Assembly: GCF_043641665.1 (NCBI RefSeq)
Contig: NC_092183.1
Coordinates: 26,985,722 to 27,049,721, forward strand
Source of the DNA: Enoplosus armatus
Taxonomy: Eukaryota; Chordata; Actinopteri; Centrarchiformes; Enoplosidae
DNA: 64,000 nt
Direction: 5' to 3'
The notes under the pieces were generated by a model. That model was not told the DNA's origin and did not search any database. It was given only the letters and a program-made list of their open reading frames with translations. A program made the translations under genes and the position numbers. Within the stretch, counting starts at the first letter, position 1. Each line of letters begins with the position of its first letter. This document shows positions 12,209 to 24,088 of the stretch, in pieces.

Positions 12209-14290
12209 ACCTTTTTTTTTCCTCCTTTCTTTAATGTCATCAAAATTTTCAACATTCTTATTTTCTTATTTTACATCTTCATATAAAATGTAAAGGTATG
12301 CACTTAATACAAAATGGAAACATGAACAGATAAAATAAAATAAAAAAGGAGCACAAAAGGGAAAATATATTTCATTAACGTAAATGTGGATATTTTCAAA
12401 TATGCAGATAACAGCTACTGAAATAGGTAATTTGGGGATTTTGGAAGAAAACACATCTGGAGGGACACTAACATTACATTGACAGACATTTAAAATGAGA
12501 TAATTAAAACATGAGCTATTCCTACCTCATTCACAGTGAATATAGAACGTTTTTCAAGGTAAACTTTGGAGTGCAAGCTTTAAAGATGTGGATGTCAAAC
12601 CAAAACTGTTGGTTTGGGAGCATGAAAAGAAAATATGACCTATGTTCCACTCCAGTAAAACAAAAGGCAGTAGAAGTGGGTTTTTTTTGTAAACGATAGT
12701 TGAGTGGCTAAAACACCGTCATGATTTTGTACAGTGTGTCCTTTACTTCTGGCACTGCATAAAAACAATGGTATTAATACTGCTTTAAAGTAAAAGACAT
12801 TACTTTCACTGTTTTTGCAGCTTGTATTTTCTTTCAGTTACAATGTAGTTACTGAGGGTTCAGGTTTGCTACAGTGTGTGTTACAAAACAGGTTTAATAC
12901 GGTGTTTATAATACTTGGTATTTCTTTACAGATCTCTCTCTATTCCAAAAAGGTGGGCTTAAAGGCATATTGTTGTTGTGTTGTGTGAATGAAGGAAATT
13001 GCTCACAATGTGATCCCTTCTTCAAGCCACTATGGTTGAAAATATGGTTCCAAGAAAAGCTGTTGAAAGTCAGCTCTGTGAAATTTGGCAGTAAATATCT
13101 CCAAAACTATCTGCATAGACACCACCAAACCTAAGTGAGAAAATATGGTTCCTGTACATTGGAGGTCTGTTTTGGCCCACCACCTGTTGGCTACTTCATA
13201 CTTTAGGTGTAAATGTTTTTGGAGTTTTTCACTAGAGTTCGAGGGTGACACATTACCACACCTCAAAAGGTAGCAGGCTGAAATCTGGGTGACTCGACAG
13301 GCACATAGCTGCAGTCACCCTGCACTTAAAACAATCCTTCATTAAATGTTTATGTACAGTACATGTCTACATGTCGGCCGCACTGTCTTCATGGGATTTC
13401 AATGATCTGAAGAGATTCACGTGGTTAGATTTACCAACAACAGAGACAGACACTTCTGCTTCTGAAAATAACAGTAAATATGGTTATTATCTTAACAGAT
13501 GCAGCTAATTTTACAAAGTGCCCTTACGATATGTGGATTCAGATTCATTTTTCAAGGCGTTCACACACTGTCATCAAGCCTTTTAGTAAACAGTATGTGT
13601 CCATGGTTGATAAATATAATGTCTGGTTAAATGGTTACATAAAACTCATTACACAATATACCTGATAGGTGGAGGATTTTTTTTTCCCTCTGCTCTCCAT
13701 ATTTATCTGAAGTAAAGACATTAGCCAGCAGGGGTCACTGTTCATTCTAATATTCTTTACTGAAAATCAAACAGAAATACAATAATTCACTATCGACAGT
13801 TCCAGGCTCAAACTTTCTCCATTCTCATTTTGAATATTTAGGCTCCAAATACTAGTTCCATGTGGATTATGGCTACAGGTTAAATCAAAGACATTTGCTA
13901 GTGGTTTGGCTATTGGTTTGCATCATGTAAAATATGTTCAAGAAATTAAGCTGTTTTCGCTGCACAGATGAAAAAATCAGAAACACATCTGATAAACTTC
14001 AAACTTCAATAAATCTTAATTTCAGACGAACAAATATTACAGCTCCACAAAATTACGTGAGTCCTCTCTAAACACATTTTAGTGATACAGACAACTTAGG
14101 GGTCATTTTATTTTTGACAATGTTGATTTATGTGACAATACATCAGTTCATTCTTCCCCATCTGAAGCTGCATATATTTACCATGTTTGGCATCTGTTCT
14201 CTTTTCCGTTTCCGTTCAAGCAAATGGCAAAAAAGTAGCATCCTCGACGTTTGGTAAATATTAGTAATTCATAATTTTAGGATGGTACCC
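12209..14290. other. Spacer between GCN1 and vamp5
   Basis: About 2 kb of AT-rich sequence upstream of GCN1 and downstream of the vamp5 3' end. Only short random open frames are present; none has a recognisable protein, intron signals or codon bias. No RNA gene was recognised. Confidence 0.6.
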
Positions 14291-14298
14291 GAGCACTT

Positions 14299-14304
14299 TT
14301 TATT
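14299..14304 (-). terminator. Candidate polyadenylation signal for vamp5
   Basis: AATAAA on the minus strand, about 540 bases after the vamp5 stop codon. It is the first canonical hexamer seen downstream. The 3' UTR so defined would contain the L2-like repeat at 14328-14635. No cDNA evidence is available. Confidence 0.35.
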
Positions 14305-14327
14305 TAGATCTAATTTGAACAAGACAT

Positions 14328-14635
14328 CCATCCATCCACTAACTATACCCGCTTATCCTTAAGAGGGTCCCAGCTGACACTGGGTGAGAGGCGGGGTACG
14401 CCCTGGACAGGTCGCCAGTCAATCACAGGGCTGACACATAGAGACAGACAACCATTCATGCTCATATTCACACCTACAGGCAATTTAGAGTCACCAATGA
14501 ACCTAACCTGCAGGTTTTTGGACGGTGGGAGGAAGCCGGAGCACCTGGAGAAAAAACCCAAGCAGGCACGGGAAGAGAGCATGGAAACTCCACACAGGGA
14601 CTTGACCTTTGAAAAGTTAGAAAAGAACAAGGCGA
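14328..14635 (-). repeat. Teleost dispersed repeat, L2/Maui-type LINE tail
   Basis: Begins with CATCCATCCATCC on the plus strand and continues with a block widely scattered in fish genomes: CGCTTATCCTT, GACAGGTCGCCAGTC, CAATTTAGAGTCACCAATGA, GGACGGTGGGAGGAAGCCGG and GGAAACTCCACACAGGG. The GGATGG-type simple tail at one end fits the 3' end of an L2-like LINE lying on the minus strand. It sits in the putative vamp5 3' UTR. Family name is from memory. Confidence 0.6.
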
Positions 14636-14842
14636 AGCAGCCGAGCAATCAATGGTACCATATCAACTGAAGACTAATGAAGAGTGGGACAGATAGCCCC
14701 ATAAATATCTCGAAACTCAGAAATATCACACACAAGCAAGAGTCCCGTAGTTTGCTCTCCTCTCTTCTGGACCTTTTATCTTTGTCCACTTCATGTCCCT
14801 CAGTCCTGACATCTTATTTTCCTTCCATCAGCAAACGAGCTG

Positions 14843-17800
14843 CTATCCAAAAATGGCAAAGATTATTAGTCCGACAATGACGATCATCACCACCGCTCCG
14901 ACGCCAATAAACACCCCTTTCATCTTCTTGTTCTCCCACATTTTCTTCTGCTTCACCTGGTTGGCGGTCTTCTCAAAGGTTTTACTCTGGGGAGAAAACA
15001 CACAAATAGAGAATGTTGTATTATGTTGCTGTGTAACTAAACTGCTTTTAAATGTCTGACAAGTCTTGAATAAATGCCAAGATAAAAAGCCTACTAAGAA
15101 AACATATCCAATGCAGAAACATCACAGTATCAGTGTTCTCTGAGAACTGCTCTACAGTGTGCTGTAACACAGGCCAGCGGGGGCCATGTGGGAACGATGT
15201 GACCAGCTTGTTGACCCCCGGACGGACATTCGCCTCGTGGCATGTCCTGGACTCACTCTGTCGTACCCAGGGAGACCAGCTCGCTTCATTCATCTTAGGA
15301 AACAATAGGAAATACCTCTCTAAAAATAGCACCATAAAACACAATCAGGATGTAAATTGTACATTTGTTTTCCTCTCCAGCTCCACCTAAGGTGTATTTA
15401 TAGACATCAATATGACATTTCCTAGTTTTAATCCCTAGACGCCTGTGGAAGAGGGCCATTTGCTCCAGTCATTCACCTTATCGACAAGACCCAGAGACTT
15501 CCACAGAGACCTCTTGGTTAAAATAGTGTGGTGTGAGTAAGTAATCATGTTTTTCCACTTGGACAGCTTCTCTGAACTCCCCTGGCTTACCTTTTCCAGC
15601 AGCACATCAGCCCTGTCCTCCAGGTCGTCAAGTTTGCCAGATCTCTCATCAGCCTTGTTCAGGTTGTCCAGCATGATGACCTTCACCTCCTCCACGTCCT
15701 CCTGGGCCTGCTGCAGGCGGCTCTTCCCATTCTCCTGTCCAATCAGCACACACAACATGGTTAAAGAGTGACACATCATGTGGATTAGTCCGGTGATTTG
15801 GGTCAGTTACTGAAGTCTCAGGGTTGTTGATGACATCTAGCTTTTGTTCCTATTGACTTTGAATGCACCTATTGTAAGGAATGCTTTGGAATGGATGTAA
15901 TTTAAGTTAATGTAGCAACAATATTTTAGTCCTCCTGAGCTTTACAACCGTTTTCTGTGCAATTCCACCAATTTTATACGTAAAGGTGAGTCTGCTAGTC
16001 ATTGGGAGTACGACTCAGACAGTGATATAGTTGTGTATTGTCTTCAGTGGTTTATTATCCAGAAGGCCTGTGATACAAACTGGAATCATGGAATTTAAAA
16101 GACGACAGGATATCTCTGCCCCTGCTGCTTTGATTTCGACCATTAAAAAAACCTCTGTTTCTTGTGAGTCCCCCATAGTTCTTCTGTAAGGACTTTCCCA
16201 TGGAGAACAAGTGGTCAATAGCAGTGTTGAAGGTTTTAAGTGCTCAGATTGCTTTTTTTCCCCCCAGTTTTGTCATAACATAATTTTTAGCTTTTTTGCA
16301 CAATTTTCAAAAAAGTCAAATGAAAATCTTACAGCTTTGTTGTCCAGACAGGTTGCCAACTGAAAACAAATCAACCGGTGTCTGCCTGATACAGATCAGA
16401 CGGGCTTGCTGTTTTATAAACACAAGTCATCCTGCTGTGACATGTATTTCAAGTGCACTGAAGCAAGAGTACCGTCATTTGTAACTTAATAACAACAACA
16501 ATTATTCTTAAAGCATATAATGGAACACAATTATTAGCAAAAGTAACTTTCCCCAGCACTGAAACTTAAAGCTTAAGTGAAAAAAGTTATGAGACATGAA
16601 AGCAACGAAATGAAGTTTTCTCAGATCAAGAAGAATGTGTTCACAGGTTTACACTCTTTCTACTACCTCTTATGTCTGCTCGGAGGAATAAAGCAGAACC
16701 CAAGGGCAGGGACAGTAAATGGGCAAAACAACAACAACAGAGGGATAAGAACCCTGGGGCAGGATGTTTAGAGAGTAGTTTGACCTTAAAGCAATTTGTA
16801 TCCTGACAGGTTTCTCCCTCACCTCTGGCCTCTGAGCCATGAGAGGAAGCCACCACCTCAGGAGTTGACAGGAACAGGAAACCGACAGATAGAGCAAAAC
16901 AAGTACGCTCTCTGCATCTTAATTCACTGTCACTTCCTGTTAGAACTTTCTGTAGGTGTACTGTATGCGAGTTCACAGCAGGCTAAGAAGACTAGACGTT
17001 ACATCAATGACTGGTGGGAACTGATTAATGGATGCGCTGAAAGCCCAGTTAGCTCATTTTTGGCCCACCAAATAGCAGTTGAACAATAGTGTAGTGTTTA
17101 AAATTCAGTCGGCGGCGTCTTAACACAGGAACTGCTGCCCATACCAGTTCCCCTCCTTGCTTCCTTCCTTCCCTCCCTACATCCCTCCCTCCCTCCTGCC
17201 TGCATTAACGTACCTGGCATTATCCTGGGAAACCACACCCACTCCATGTTATAGCCTGCTCATTATAGTGTAGCAGGGTACCCCATCCTCTTTGAACAGT
17301 GACAACAACTGCTACACTGACAGCCAATTATAATAACCTTGTTCACCTAACACAGTTCGTTTATTGGGATGTAACCCATGCTGTTGTTGACCGTGTGTTA
17401 TAATTATGTAATATAATAACGACTTAATGAACTGGCTCCATCTGGAAAGGACAAGAAATACAAGAGAGGACCCAGATGAGCTCATCTTTCACATTGACAT
17501 GTATTTACACCTCTCTCTCTCCCCCCACACCTAAACTAGAGCTACACTTTCATTTCAGCCTCAGCCTGAGGAGACTCACTGTGAAGACAGTCATCATGTT
17601 GTTATCTGAGTTTTTATCTTATTTGATGCTTTTGTTTTTGTATCTATTTGAACCTATTCGTTTATTTAGGAGGTATTTCGACCTGACGCCAAACTCGCGT
17701 GTTTCCAACTAAATAAAAGCGCACTTTGAGTCTCAGCCTTCTTCATCATCATCATCTTTCAAACATTAGCCATTTAAAATGGAAAGACGTCACAGTTGCC

Positions 17801-17962
17801 AGCAGCCAGCGTGTCCCACTTGCCCGCTGTTACCTTTTTGGGACTTTGCCCGCAGATCATGAAGAGGCACGGTGTATTTTTAAAAAAGCAATTCGTCCAA
17901 AACAAAGTTTCCTCCCCCCTCCCGCCATCATAACAACGCAGAGACTGATCCGGACTTACCAT
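14843..17962 (-). CDS. vamp5: Vesicle-associated membrane protein 5-type R-SNARE (complete, 96 aa)
   Basis: Three coding exons: 17962-17960 (only the ATG), 15734-15591 (48 codons) and 14986-14843 (47 codons plus TAG). The product is a tail-anchored R-SNARE for membrane fusion. The SNARE helix runs from about residue 8 to 62; the zero-layer Arg is R32 within NLNKADERSGKLDDLEDRAD. Basic residues (KKMWENKKMK) precede a single membrane helix at about 74-95, with essentially no lumenal tail. Human VAMP5 is 116 residues with a Ser/Pro-rich tail after the membrane segment, which is absent here. The WEN motif before the basic patch favours VAMP5 over VAMP8, but a divergent VAMP8-like copy cannot be excluded. 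Both inner introns are phase 0. Confidence 0.9.
17960..17962 (-). CDS. vamp5: vamp5 coding exon 1: start codon only
   Basis: The minus strand reads ACAGACATG followed directly by the donor GTAAGT (17959-17954). The next exon opens in frame with GAGAATGGG (ENG) after a CAG acceptor, so exon 1 supplies the 5' leader and Met only. There is no in-frame ATG near the start of exon 2, which supports this start. Confidence 0.8.
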
Positions 17963-18245
17963 GTCTGTCGCGTCCCGTGCTGAGTTTGTGTCCAAGCTGT
18001 CACCGGATCCAATGCATTTATGACTCGAGTCAACTTCAGCAACAGGAAACACAGCAAACCAGTTGTGCAGTTTTAACCCTGCCTCCGTGCCCCCCCCGCG
18101 CCCTGAAACGAGCCAGCGCAATGACTTGCGGTGTGTTCTTGTTTCTTTGCAGCTTGTCTCGTAGCGTGAACTCGCCCGTGACACTTTCACTCCCTCGAGC
18201 TGCTGAACTCTGATCTGTGCTTCCTCATGAAGGTGCGTTCAAGGT

Positions 18246-18288
18246 CTTCCCGGAAACTTTACAGTTACGATTGGTGGTCACGTGACCG
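18246..18288 (-). promoter_or_regulatory. vamp5 upstream promoter: ETS core, CCAAT box and CACGTG palindrome
   Basis: Within 43 bases there are CCGGAA (plus strand, about 18250), an inverted CCAAT box (ATTGG, 18270-18274) and the perfect 12-base palindrome GGTCACGTGACC (18276-18287). The palindrome matches the USF/MITF-TFE class E-box, also called the CLEAR element. It lies about 310 bases upstream of the ATG, at a suitable distance for the start of the vamp5 leader. Motifs are seen; use is inferred. Confidence 0.5.
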
Positions 18289-20729
18289 CAACGCAGACTC
18301 GATCAAATCCGGATTTATAGACGATGCTTCAAATTTCCCTCAGTTCACCGCACCATAGTGCACAAAGTTATTATATAGTAGTAGGAGTAGATTTTCTAGA
18401 ATAATGGATTTAAATTTTGAAAATGTATATGCAGCACTTTGGATCTGGATTCATTTGTGTTGTCATGTTTCCCGATAAGCTAGACACGTTTATGTGGAAG
18501 TACATAATAGTTTATATGATGGTGCAACAACAACCATTAATCGCTTTCTATAGGCTATACCACTACTATCATGCAGTTTTACTGCGTTAAACTTGAACAA
18601 ACGTGATGGAGTAAAAGCAAAATGAAGCTATTTCTCATATTGATTGGGGGAATCACCGGGAGAACATTAAAGCGGTGTCAGCCTCTGTGGTTGATTACTA
18701 TATGATGTGATATCAGTAACTTTCCATACACACTTTCTGTTTTGCCTCTGAGTTAATTCCCCTGAATTACCAGGGCCGCCTGAATGCAGCAGCACACAGA
18801 CTTTACAGTGACATTCCCTTATCTCCTTTATCCAGCAGCAGAAGCATTATATATAAGCATACTCCCATGCCTTTACCCTGTTTGGTCGTTTGACTCGTCC
18901 TCTATCTAAATCTTTGTCATGAACAATCAACTAGTCCATTTCCAGCAGGCCTTCGCAGACTTACTGCAGAACGTTGTGTGCTGTTTGGTCACTGATGGGT
19001 GTTGCCTACTTATGGGCTGTGCAAGATTTTAAGAAGGTGCTTGCTGGTCCACCCTAGTGAGAAGTGTGTGTAATATTCACACAATATCCCCACAGGGACT
19101 AACAGTGTCCCTGTGGCACTAAAAAGTTAATATATGTTGACCATATTGCACTTTATGGTACTTTTTTCCTACTGTAGAATTCAACAGTTTTGATATCTGT
19201 ATATTATCCTTTATTTTCCTTGAGAACAAAACAACGGTCCCCTTGTCTTGCAACAGACTCCTTTGTGGCTTAAAAACATGGTACAGTTCCATATATGTCT
19301 CGACGTACGTTGGGTCACATGGAGACCAAAGTGTCTTTCTGTAGCAGGACGGCTGCAGAACAGTCAGTTAAAACTGTGCAGCTCTGAGGACTACACAGGC
19401 TCTTAGTCATGGCTGCTGCTGTGCGTGTCCCTGCCACACTTATGATAAGGAGCTGACAGGCAGACAACACAACTCCATTGTAGCTCAACTGCATCACTTG
19501 ACGGCAATTGAAATTCTTTCCATTCTTTCCATTCATTCAGTGGCAGTTATATGCCAAACAAAACATCATCAGAAGGACCCCATTACTGCATTTGATTATG
19601 GAAAAGGTCCAAACATGATTGAGAGATCAAGGCGGATACTCTTAACACCAGTTGGCACACTGCTGTACTACATTTCGTGTAATCTGTATCAAGGGATGCA
19701 AAGAGAGGATGTAAAGAAATGGAAGATCTAAAGCTAAAACAGGTCACAGAGGACTGAAAGTAAAGAAATATCAGAAACAGGAAGTAGGGCAATTCACACA
19801 TCATTTGGTTGGCTGAATGAATGCTGTAATAGTGTTAAACTCTCAAAGGCCTTAACTTATGTCCATAAACTAAATTAACTCTACCTCTTAGCTTCAATCA
19901 TTTTCTTTGTACCCACATACTTGATAGATTATTTGGTTACATATTGTTTAAAGGTCAGACTTCCCTTTGGGAGCGCTGAGTTGCTGAGCAGCAAATGGTA
20001 AGAGAACAGAACCCAGCAGGATATGAAACTAAATACAGAACTAGAATGGATTGTATGTATTGATGTAAGTGCTGTGGGAAAAGTATGTCATGTGTGTGCA
20101 CTTTTGTAGGCATTTGGTCGAAATTGGAATTGGACTTTGGTTTTTATTTGAATTAAGACAACGGCCTAGAAAATGTATATCTAAAAGAATTGTATTATTA
20201 AAAACCAATATTATTTCCGGCCATGTTCCTCACTGAAGGGTTTGGACTGATCAGTTATCTCCATTAGGACATGACATTGTTTGTAATTCTGGGGAGTATG
20301 GTGATATGCCTCTTTAATAGTAAACACTAAAGAGAAGGGAGTTGGCCCATGGGAATAAAGCACCCTGGGCCTCACCTAGTGTCAACACAGACCTAGTGTC
20401 AACCCATGAATAAATACAGCTAATCTAAAACTACTGCTGATAATGTGCTGTTATCTGCTTCTATTTACCATGCGTGTTACTACCTAAACCGAGCTAAAGC
20501 TGTGACTAAATCTGTGGTTTCAAACTGCAGTATGTCATCAGAGAAAAGCAACACCATCATCGTGTATTGTACATTTCAGTTACATTACTTTCTGGGGCCA
20601 CTTGCACTTTCACTATTGTTACGGCCAATATGACTAACTACTTACTATTACTGCAGTAATATCAGTATAGTTGAATTGTATAGTACATCATATAATAACC
20701 TAATAATTATAATGATATAATCTGGGTCT

Positions 20730-20910
20730 CTAGTTTGTTGTAGTATAGTAGTGTAATACAGTATTGTGTTATAGTCTTGTATATACTTAGTATACTAAGG
20801 TATACTTTACTATACTGTCTAGTACCTTTCTGTTCCATACAGTAGTATAGTGTAGTATTGTATGGTATGGCATAGTATAGTATAGTACAGTACAGTATAG
20901 TGTGTTGTAT
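20730..20910. repeat. Degenerate TATAG/TAGTA simple repeat
   Basis: The stretch is built almost entirely from TATAG, TAGTA and TACAG units with substitutions, for example GTATAGTAGTGT and CATAGTATAGTATAG. It is an old, decayed microsatellite. Confidence 0.7.
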
Positions 20911-22393
20911 GTTAAGTGACATGCTATATTAAAAAGATTAAATATGTAAATCAGCAACTTGAATCCAAATCTGTCAACATTGACCTTGTTAACCTGCCTC
21001 AGCTGCTAATATACTACACATTCATTTTTCTATCGCGTCATCAAAGTGAACATACAATCCCCATAATACATCTGGGATCGAGTATTTACCATTTTTGCAA
21101 CTAAGGCAGCACGTGAGACTTTGTCAGGTCAGAGCTGCTGGGGTCAGAGACCCGGCCAACAAAGGGCTTCTTCTGGGAAAAGCTGCAGAAATACAAAGGC
21201 CATATTCAGCATGCGGACCACCCTCCCTTCACATCTTTGTCCAATACTCGTCCATGGATGGCAGACTCACATCCGCATGACTACAGTCCACAGGCAGTCA
21301 GTGAGTCCAGGCTGATTTCCCATCAGTGACAAATGGGCTTTCAGTGGATGTTTGTGTTTGTCTAAGAGGCTGTTGTTCCAAAAACTCATTAGGCCTTCTT
21401 AATATTTTAGTCACTACTTGGTAACAAAACAGCACATTCACTCAAATGGGATACAGAGCTTGAGTCAGAGGTAGATGAGTCAACAGGAAAGGTGAGCATG
21501 TTGCAACCTGTTTAGCAGTCTTTCTACAGGTAGTTTGGTTTGAAGGCAGTTTGTTATGTTCGGTGAGCTTTTTGTGTTTTATTTTTGATCTTGAAACATG
21601 CTGAAATGACATTAAAGGGATAGCTCACCTTAACCGCAATCCACTTGTTGCCTTTATGGGAAGGCGCTGAAGTCAGGACATTTTTAAGATAAAAAAAAAA
21701 AGCAACAGATGTGTCAGTTAATAGGCCTTAACATTTCATCCATCCTCATATGAAAACAGATGTGCGCACAGTGAAGGCATTCTGGCGACTGGCCTCACCA
21801 GCTGGGCCTGATTTGTTGTATACCCCCTTTTTTTCTGACTGCATTCTTCACAGTACTAAAACTACTATCATCCACTTTTGTTAAACCTTTTCAGTGAGGT
21901 GATTACAGTATTTCAAATACAAATAGTTGTTTTTGCTTTTTGTTTTGTTGCTCTTGCTTAGCTGTCTTTGTATCACTAAAGAGAATAAGCTGTGAATAAA
22001 CTGAACAGAAACCAAAAGTGTGAGAGAATGAGCTACAATGCCCTTCGTGATTTCCCCATGAGCTGATTTCCATTACCAGAGACACTGTGGGGTAATCCCC
22101 TCACATCTATTTCCTCAAGTCGGACTCGCTGTCTCCACCTTGTGTCAGTTCAAAGGAGTAAAAGTAAAACCTTTTACCATTACCATTTCCTATATGTCAG
22201 AGCATTAAAACCATTAAATAACGTAAGTTATAAGACACATGTGATTTCTGATAATCAAACAGTTAATGGAAATGGATATATCCTTTAACACAGTGCTGCA
22301 GCCAGAGCCTGTATGAAGAGATACTGGCCTCACACAGCATGGATCATCTCAGCATGAGGGTGTGAAAAGCCACTGAGATCACAGAACCAAGTA

Positions 22394-22424
22394 AAATAAT
22401 AATAATAATAATAATAATAATAAT
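22394..22424. repeat. (AAT)n microsatellite
   Basis: About ten uninterrupted AAT units. Confidence 0.9.
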
Positions 22425-23309
22425 TGGATTATCTGTTTGTACAGAAATCACATCGAGCTTTCATTGGTCCATTTTTGCGAAAAAGAAAGTGCGTGAATAA
22501 AGCATTAGATAAGGAGCCTCTAACATACAAATGTATATAAAGCTAAAGTGGCACTGTAACAGCAGGGAGAGGTGGGAGGTGAGACACACAAGATCTATTG
22601 TGAAAAATGAATAACATTTTCTTGTGATAGACTGTGACTGAGGGCCTATTGGTTGACATGGACCCAGCAGAGGGAGCCATGGAGGGGCTGTAAATGATCT
22701 CTCTCAGCTGGTTGGCTGGAGGAGCTCGATCCTCCAAACACTAGAAGTGTGCGAACAGACATGGGCCTGAAAACGGACCTTTTACAGCAGGCGGCAGTGG
22801 CGTGTTTATTGAATCAAAGGAGCAAAGCCATGTGTTAAAGCGAGGAGCCCTTGTGCCTCCTAAAGCTGTGCTTATTTTCTGTAAGTGGCCTCTGTTTCTT
22901 CTCAGCAGCTTCACAGCAGCAGGGACACTGAGCTGAGCTGAAGAAGTCAAAAACTGCAATATGTCTGCTGCGTATCTAAAGACACTGGACACCTCCAATG
23001 TCCTCCCAGCTCAGGAGAAAGGTTTGAAACCCAACACAGTTGACAGCTGTTCGACGACAGACTTTCATGTGTGCAAAGCATCAGTTCCTTTCTAACTTTG
23101 ATTGTGTATTATTGACTATTAAGTGTATGGACCTCTCGTCACACACAGGCAAACGACACTAATAAAGGAGCTGATTTCAACGTAAACATTTTTTTACACC
23201 CAATAAATGATGAACCATTTCTTAATTGCCGGATTTAATGTAGTTCGGATTGTCACATGGATTATGCACAGAACTGGTCTGATCCACAGCTGATCTGTAC
23301 TGATGGTCT

Positions 23310-23460
23310 CAAATCAACCTCTGAGGGGGCACCATGAGGTTCCGTGCTTGGTCCTTCTTTATTTACAATCTACTTAAAGGTAACAATACTCCAACACAGA
23401 CTTAAAATATTCCCATTGATTTGCAGATGACACAGATGATATGACAGGACATGAAAGCTG
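23310..23460 (+). mobile_element. Fossil LINE reverse transcriptase fragment
   Basis: Translating across stops and shifts gives the pattern G-A-P-stop-G-S-V-L-G-P-S-L-F-T-I-Y-L, then after a short gap ADDTD. These match the GVPQGSVLGPLLF and (Y/F)ADDT blocks of non-LTR retrotransposon reverse transcriptase (Rex1/L2/CR1-like). An in-frame TGA and loss of flanking frame show it is dead. Only about 150 bases are recognisable. Confidence 0.6.
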
Positions 23461-23944
23461 TGCTAGGTTCTTCTCCAACATCAGTTTTTAACGCTATGAG
23501 CCAAACCTTCATTTTCAAAATCATTTTAGGAAACGTGTCCTGGTGTTTTGTTCCCCTGAAGCAATAATAATCTACATTTTATTCACAATAGGAACTTCAT
23601 ATTGAAAAAACCTTTTATAGTGTAAAAAGCACAGTGCCATCTTGAATGTTTAGTATAGTAACCCAGTATGTATTCCATTGAAACCACATATGTAGAAAAT
23701 AACTTTTTCAAATAAACAAACAATAATTTAAATAAGTTGTAATTTGCTGGCTGTGAGCTAAAGTGTTACTGTAATTTCTATTAGCCACTGAATTTTGCAA
23801 GTATGCAACAGTCGCTGTCCTTTGTAAAGGTCTCACATCTATTAGGGCCACTGAGATATATGCGCTGATTCGTGTGAGTAGTACTTTGTATACTGTGCAA
23901 CAGGAATGTGTGTGTTCATGATTTAATTTTGTCTCTATGTACAT

Positions 23945-23965
23945 TGTGTGTGTGTGTGTGTGTGT
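23945..23965. repeat. (TG)n microsatellite
   Basis: About ten TG units next to the stop of the exon-like frame at 23966-24088. Confidence 0.85.
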
Positions 23966-24088
23966 TTATGGCTTGGAGGTGGGAGGCGCCACAATAGGAG
24001 GCGCAGGGGAAACTGACAGGGATGACTCCAGCAGGATGACGATGATGAGGACGATGACCACGATCAGCTTGGCTGAAGACTTCCTTCC
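23966..24088 (-). other. Exon-like open stretch encoding a possible membrane tail (unassigned)
   Basis: The minus strand has a plausible acceptor (CTCATCCCAG) and then an open phase-0 stretch of 40 codons ending in TAA. It reads a short basic start (GRKSSAK), a run of 13 hydrophobic residues (LIVVIVLIIVILL), then a Ser/Pro-rich end (SSLSVSPAPPIVAPPTSKP). The layout resembles the end of a tail-anchored or small type-I protein such as VAMP5. I found no upstream exon between 24089 and 31000. The hydrophobic run comes from a GAT/GAC-rich low-complexity stretch, so chance is a serious alternative. Confidence 0.25.

Larger units (their letters stand above)
18310..23300. other. Spacer upstream of vamp5
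   Basis: No gene was recognised. Open frames are short and scattered. An AT-rich TATAG/TAGTA-type degenerate simple repeat covers 20730-20910, and an (AAT)n run of about 30 bases lies at 22394-22424. A short ATG frame at 22961-23020 (MSAAYLKTLDTSNVLP) has no usable donor and no recognised match. Confidence 0.5.

Noticed and set aside
12511..12699. Open frame between GCN1 and vamp5
   Set aside because: 62 codons, no homology, AT-rich; chance frame.
22961..23020. Short ATG frame MSAAYLKTLDTSNVLP as a possible first exon
   Set aside because: No good donor follows and no matching gene was recognised.
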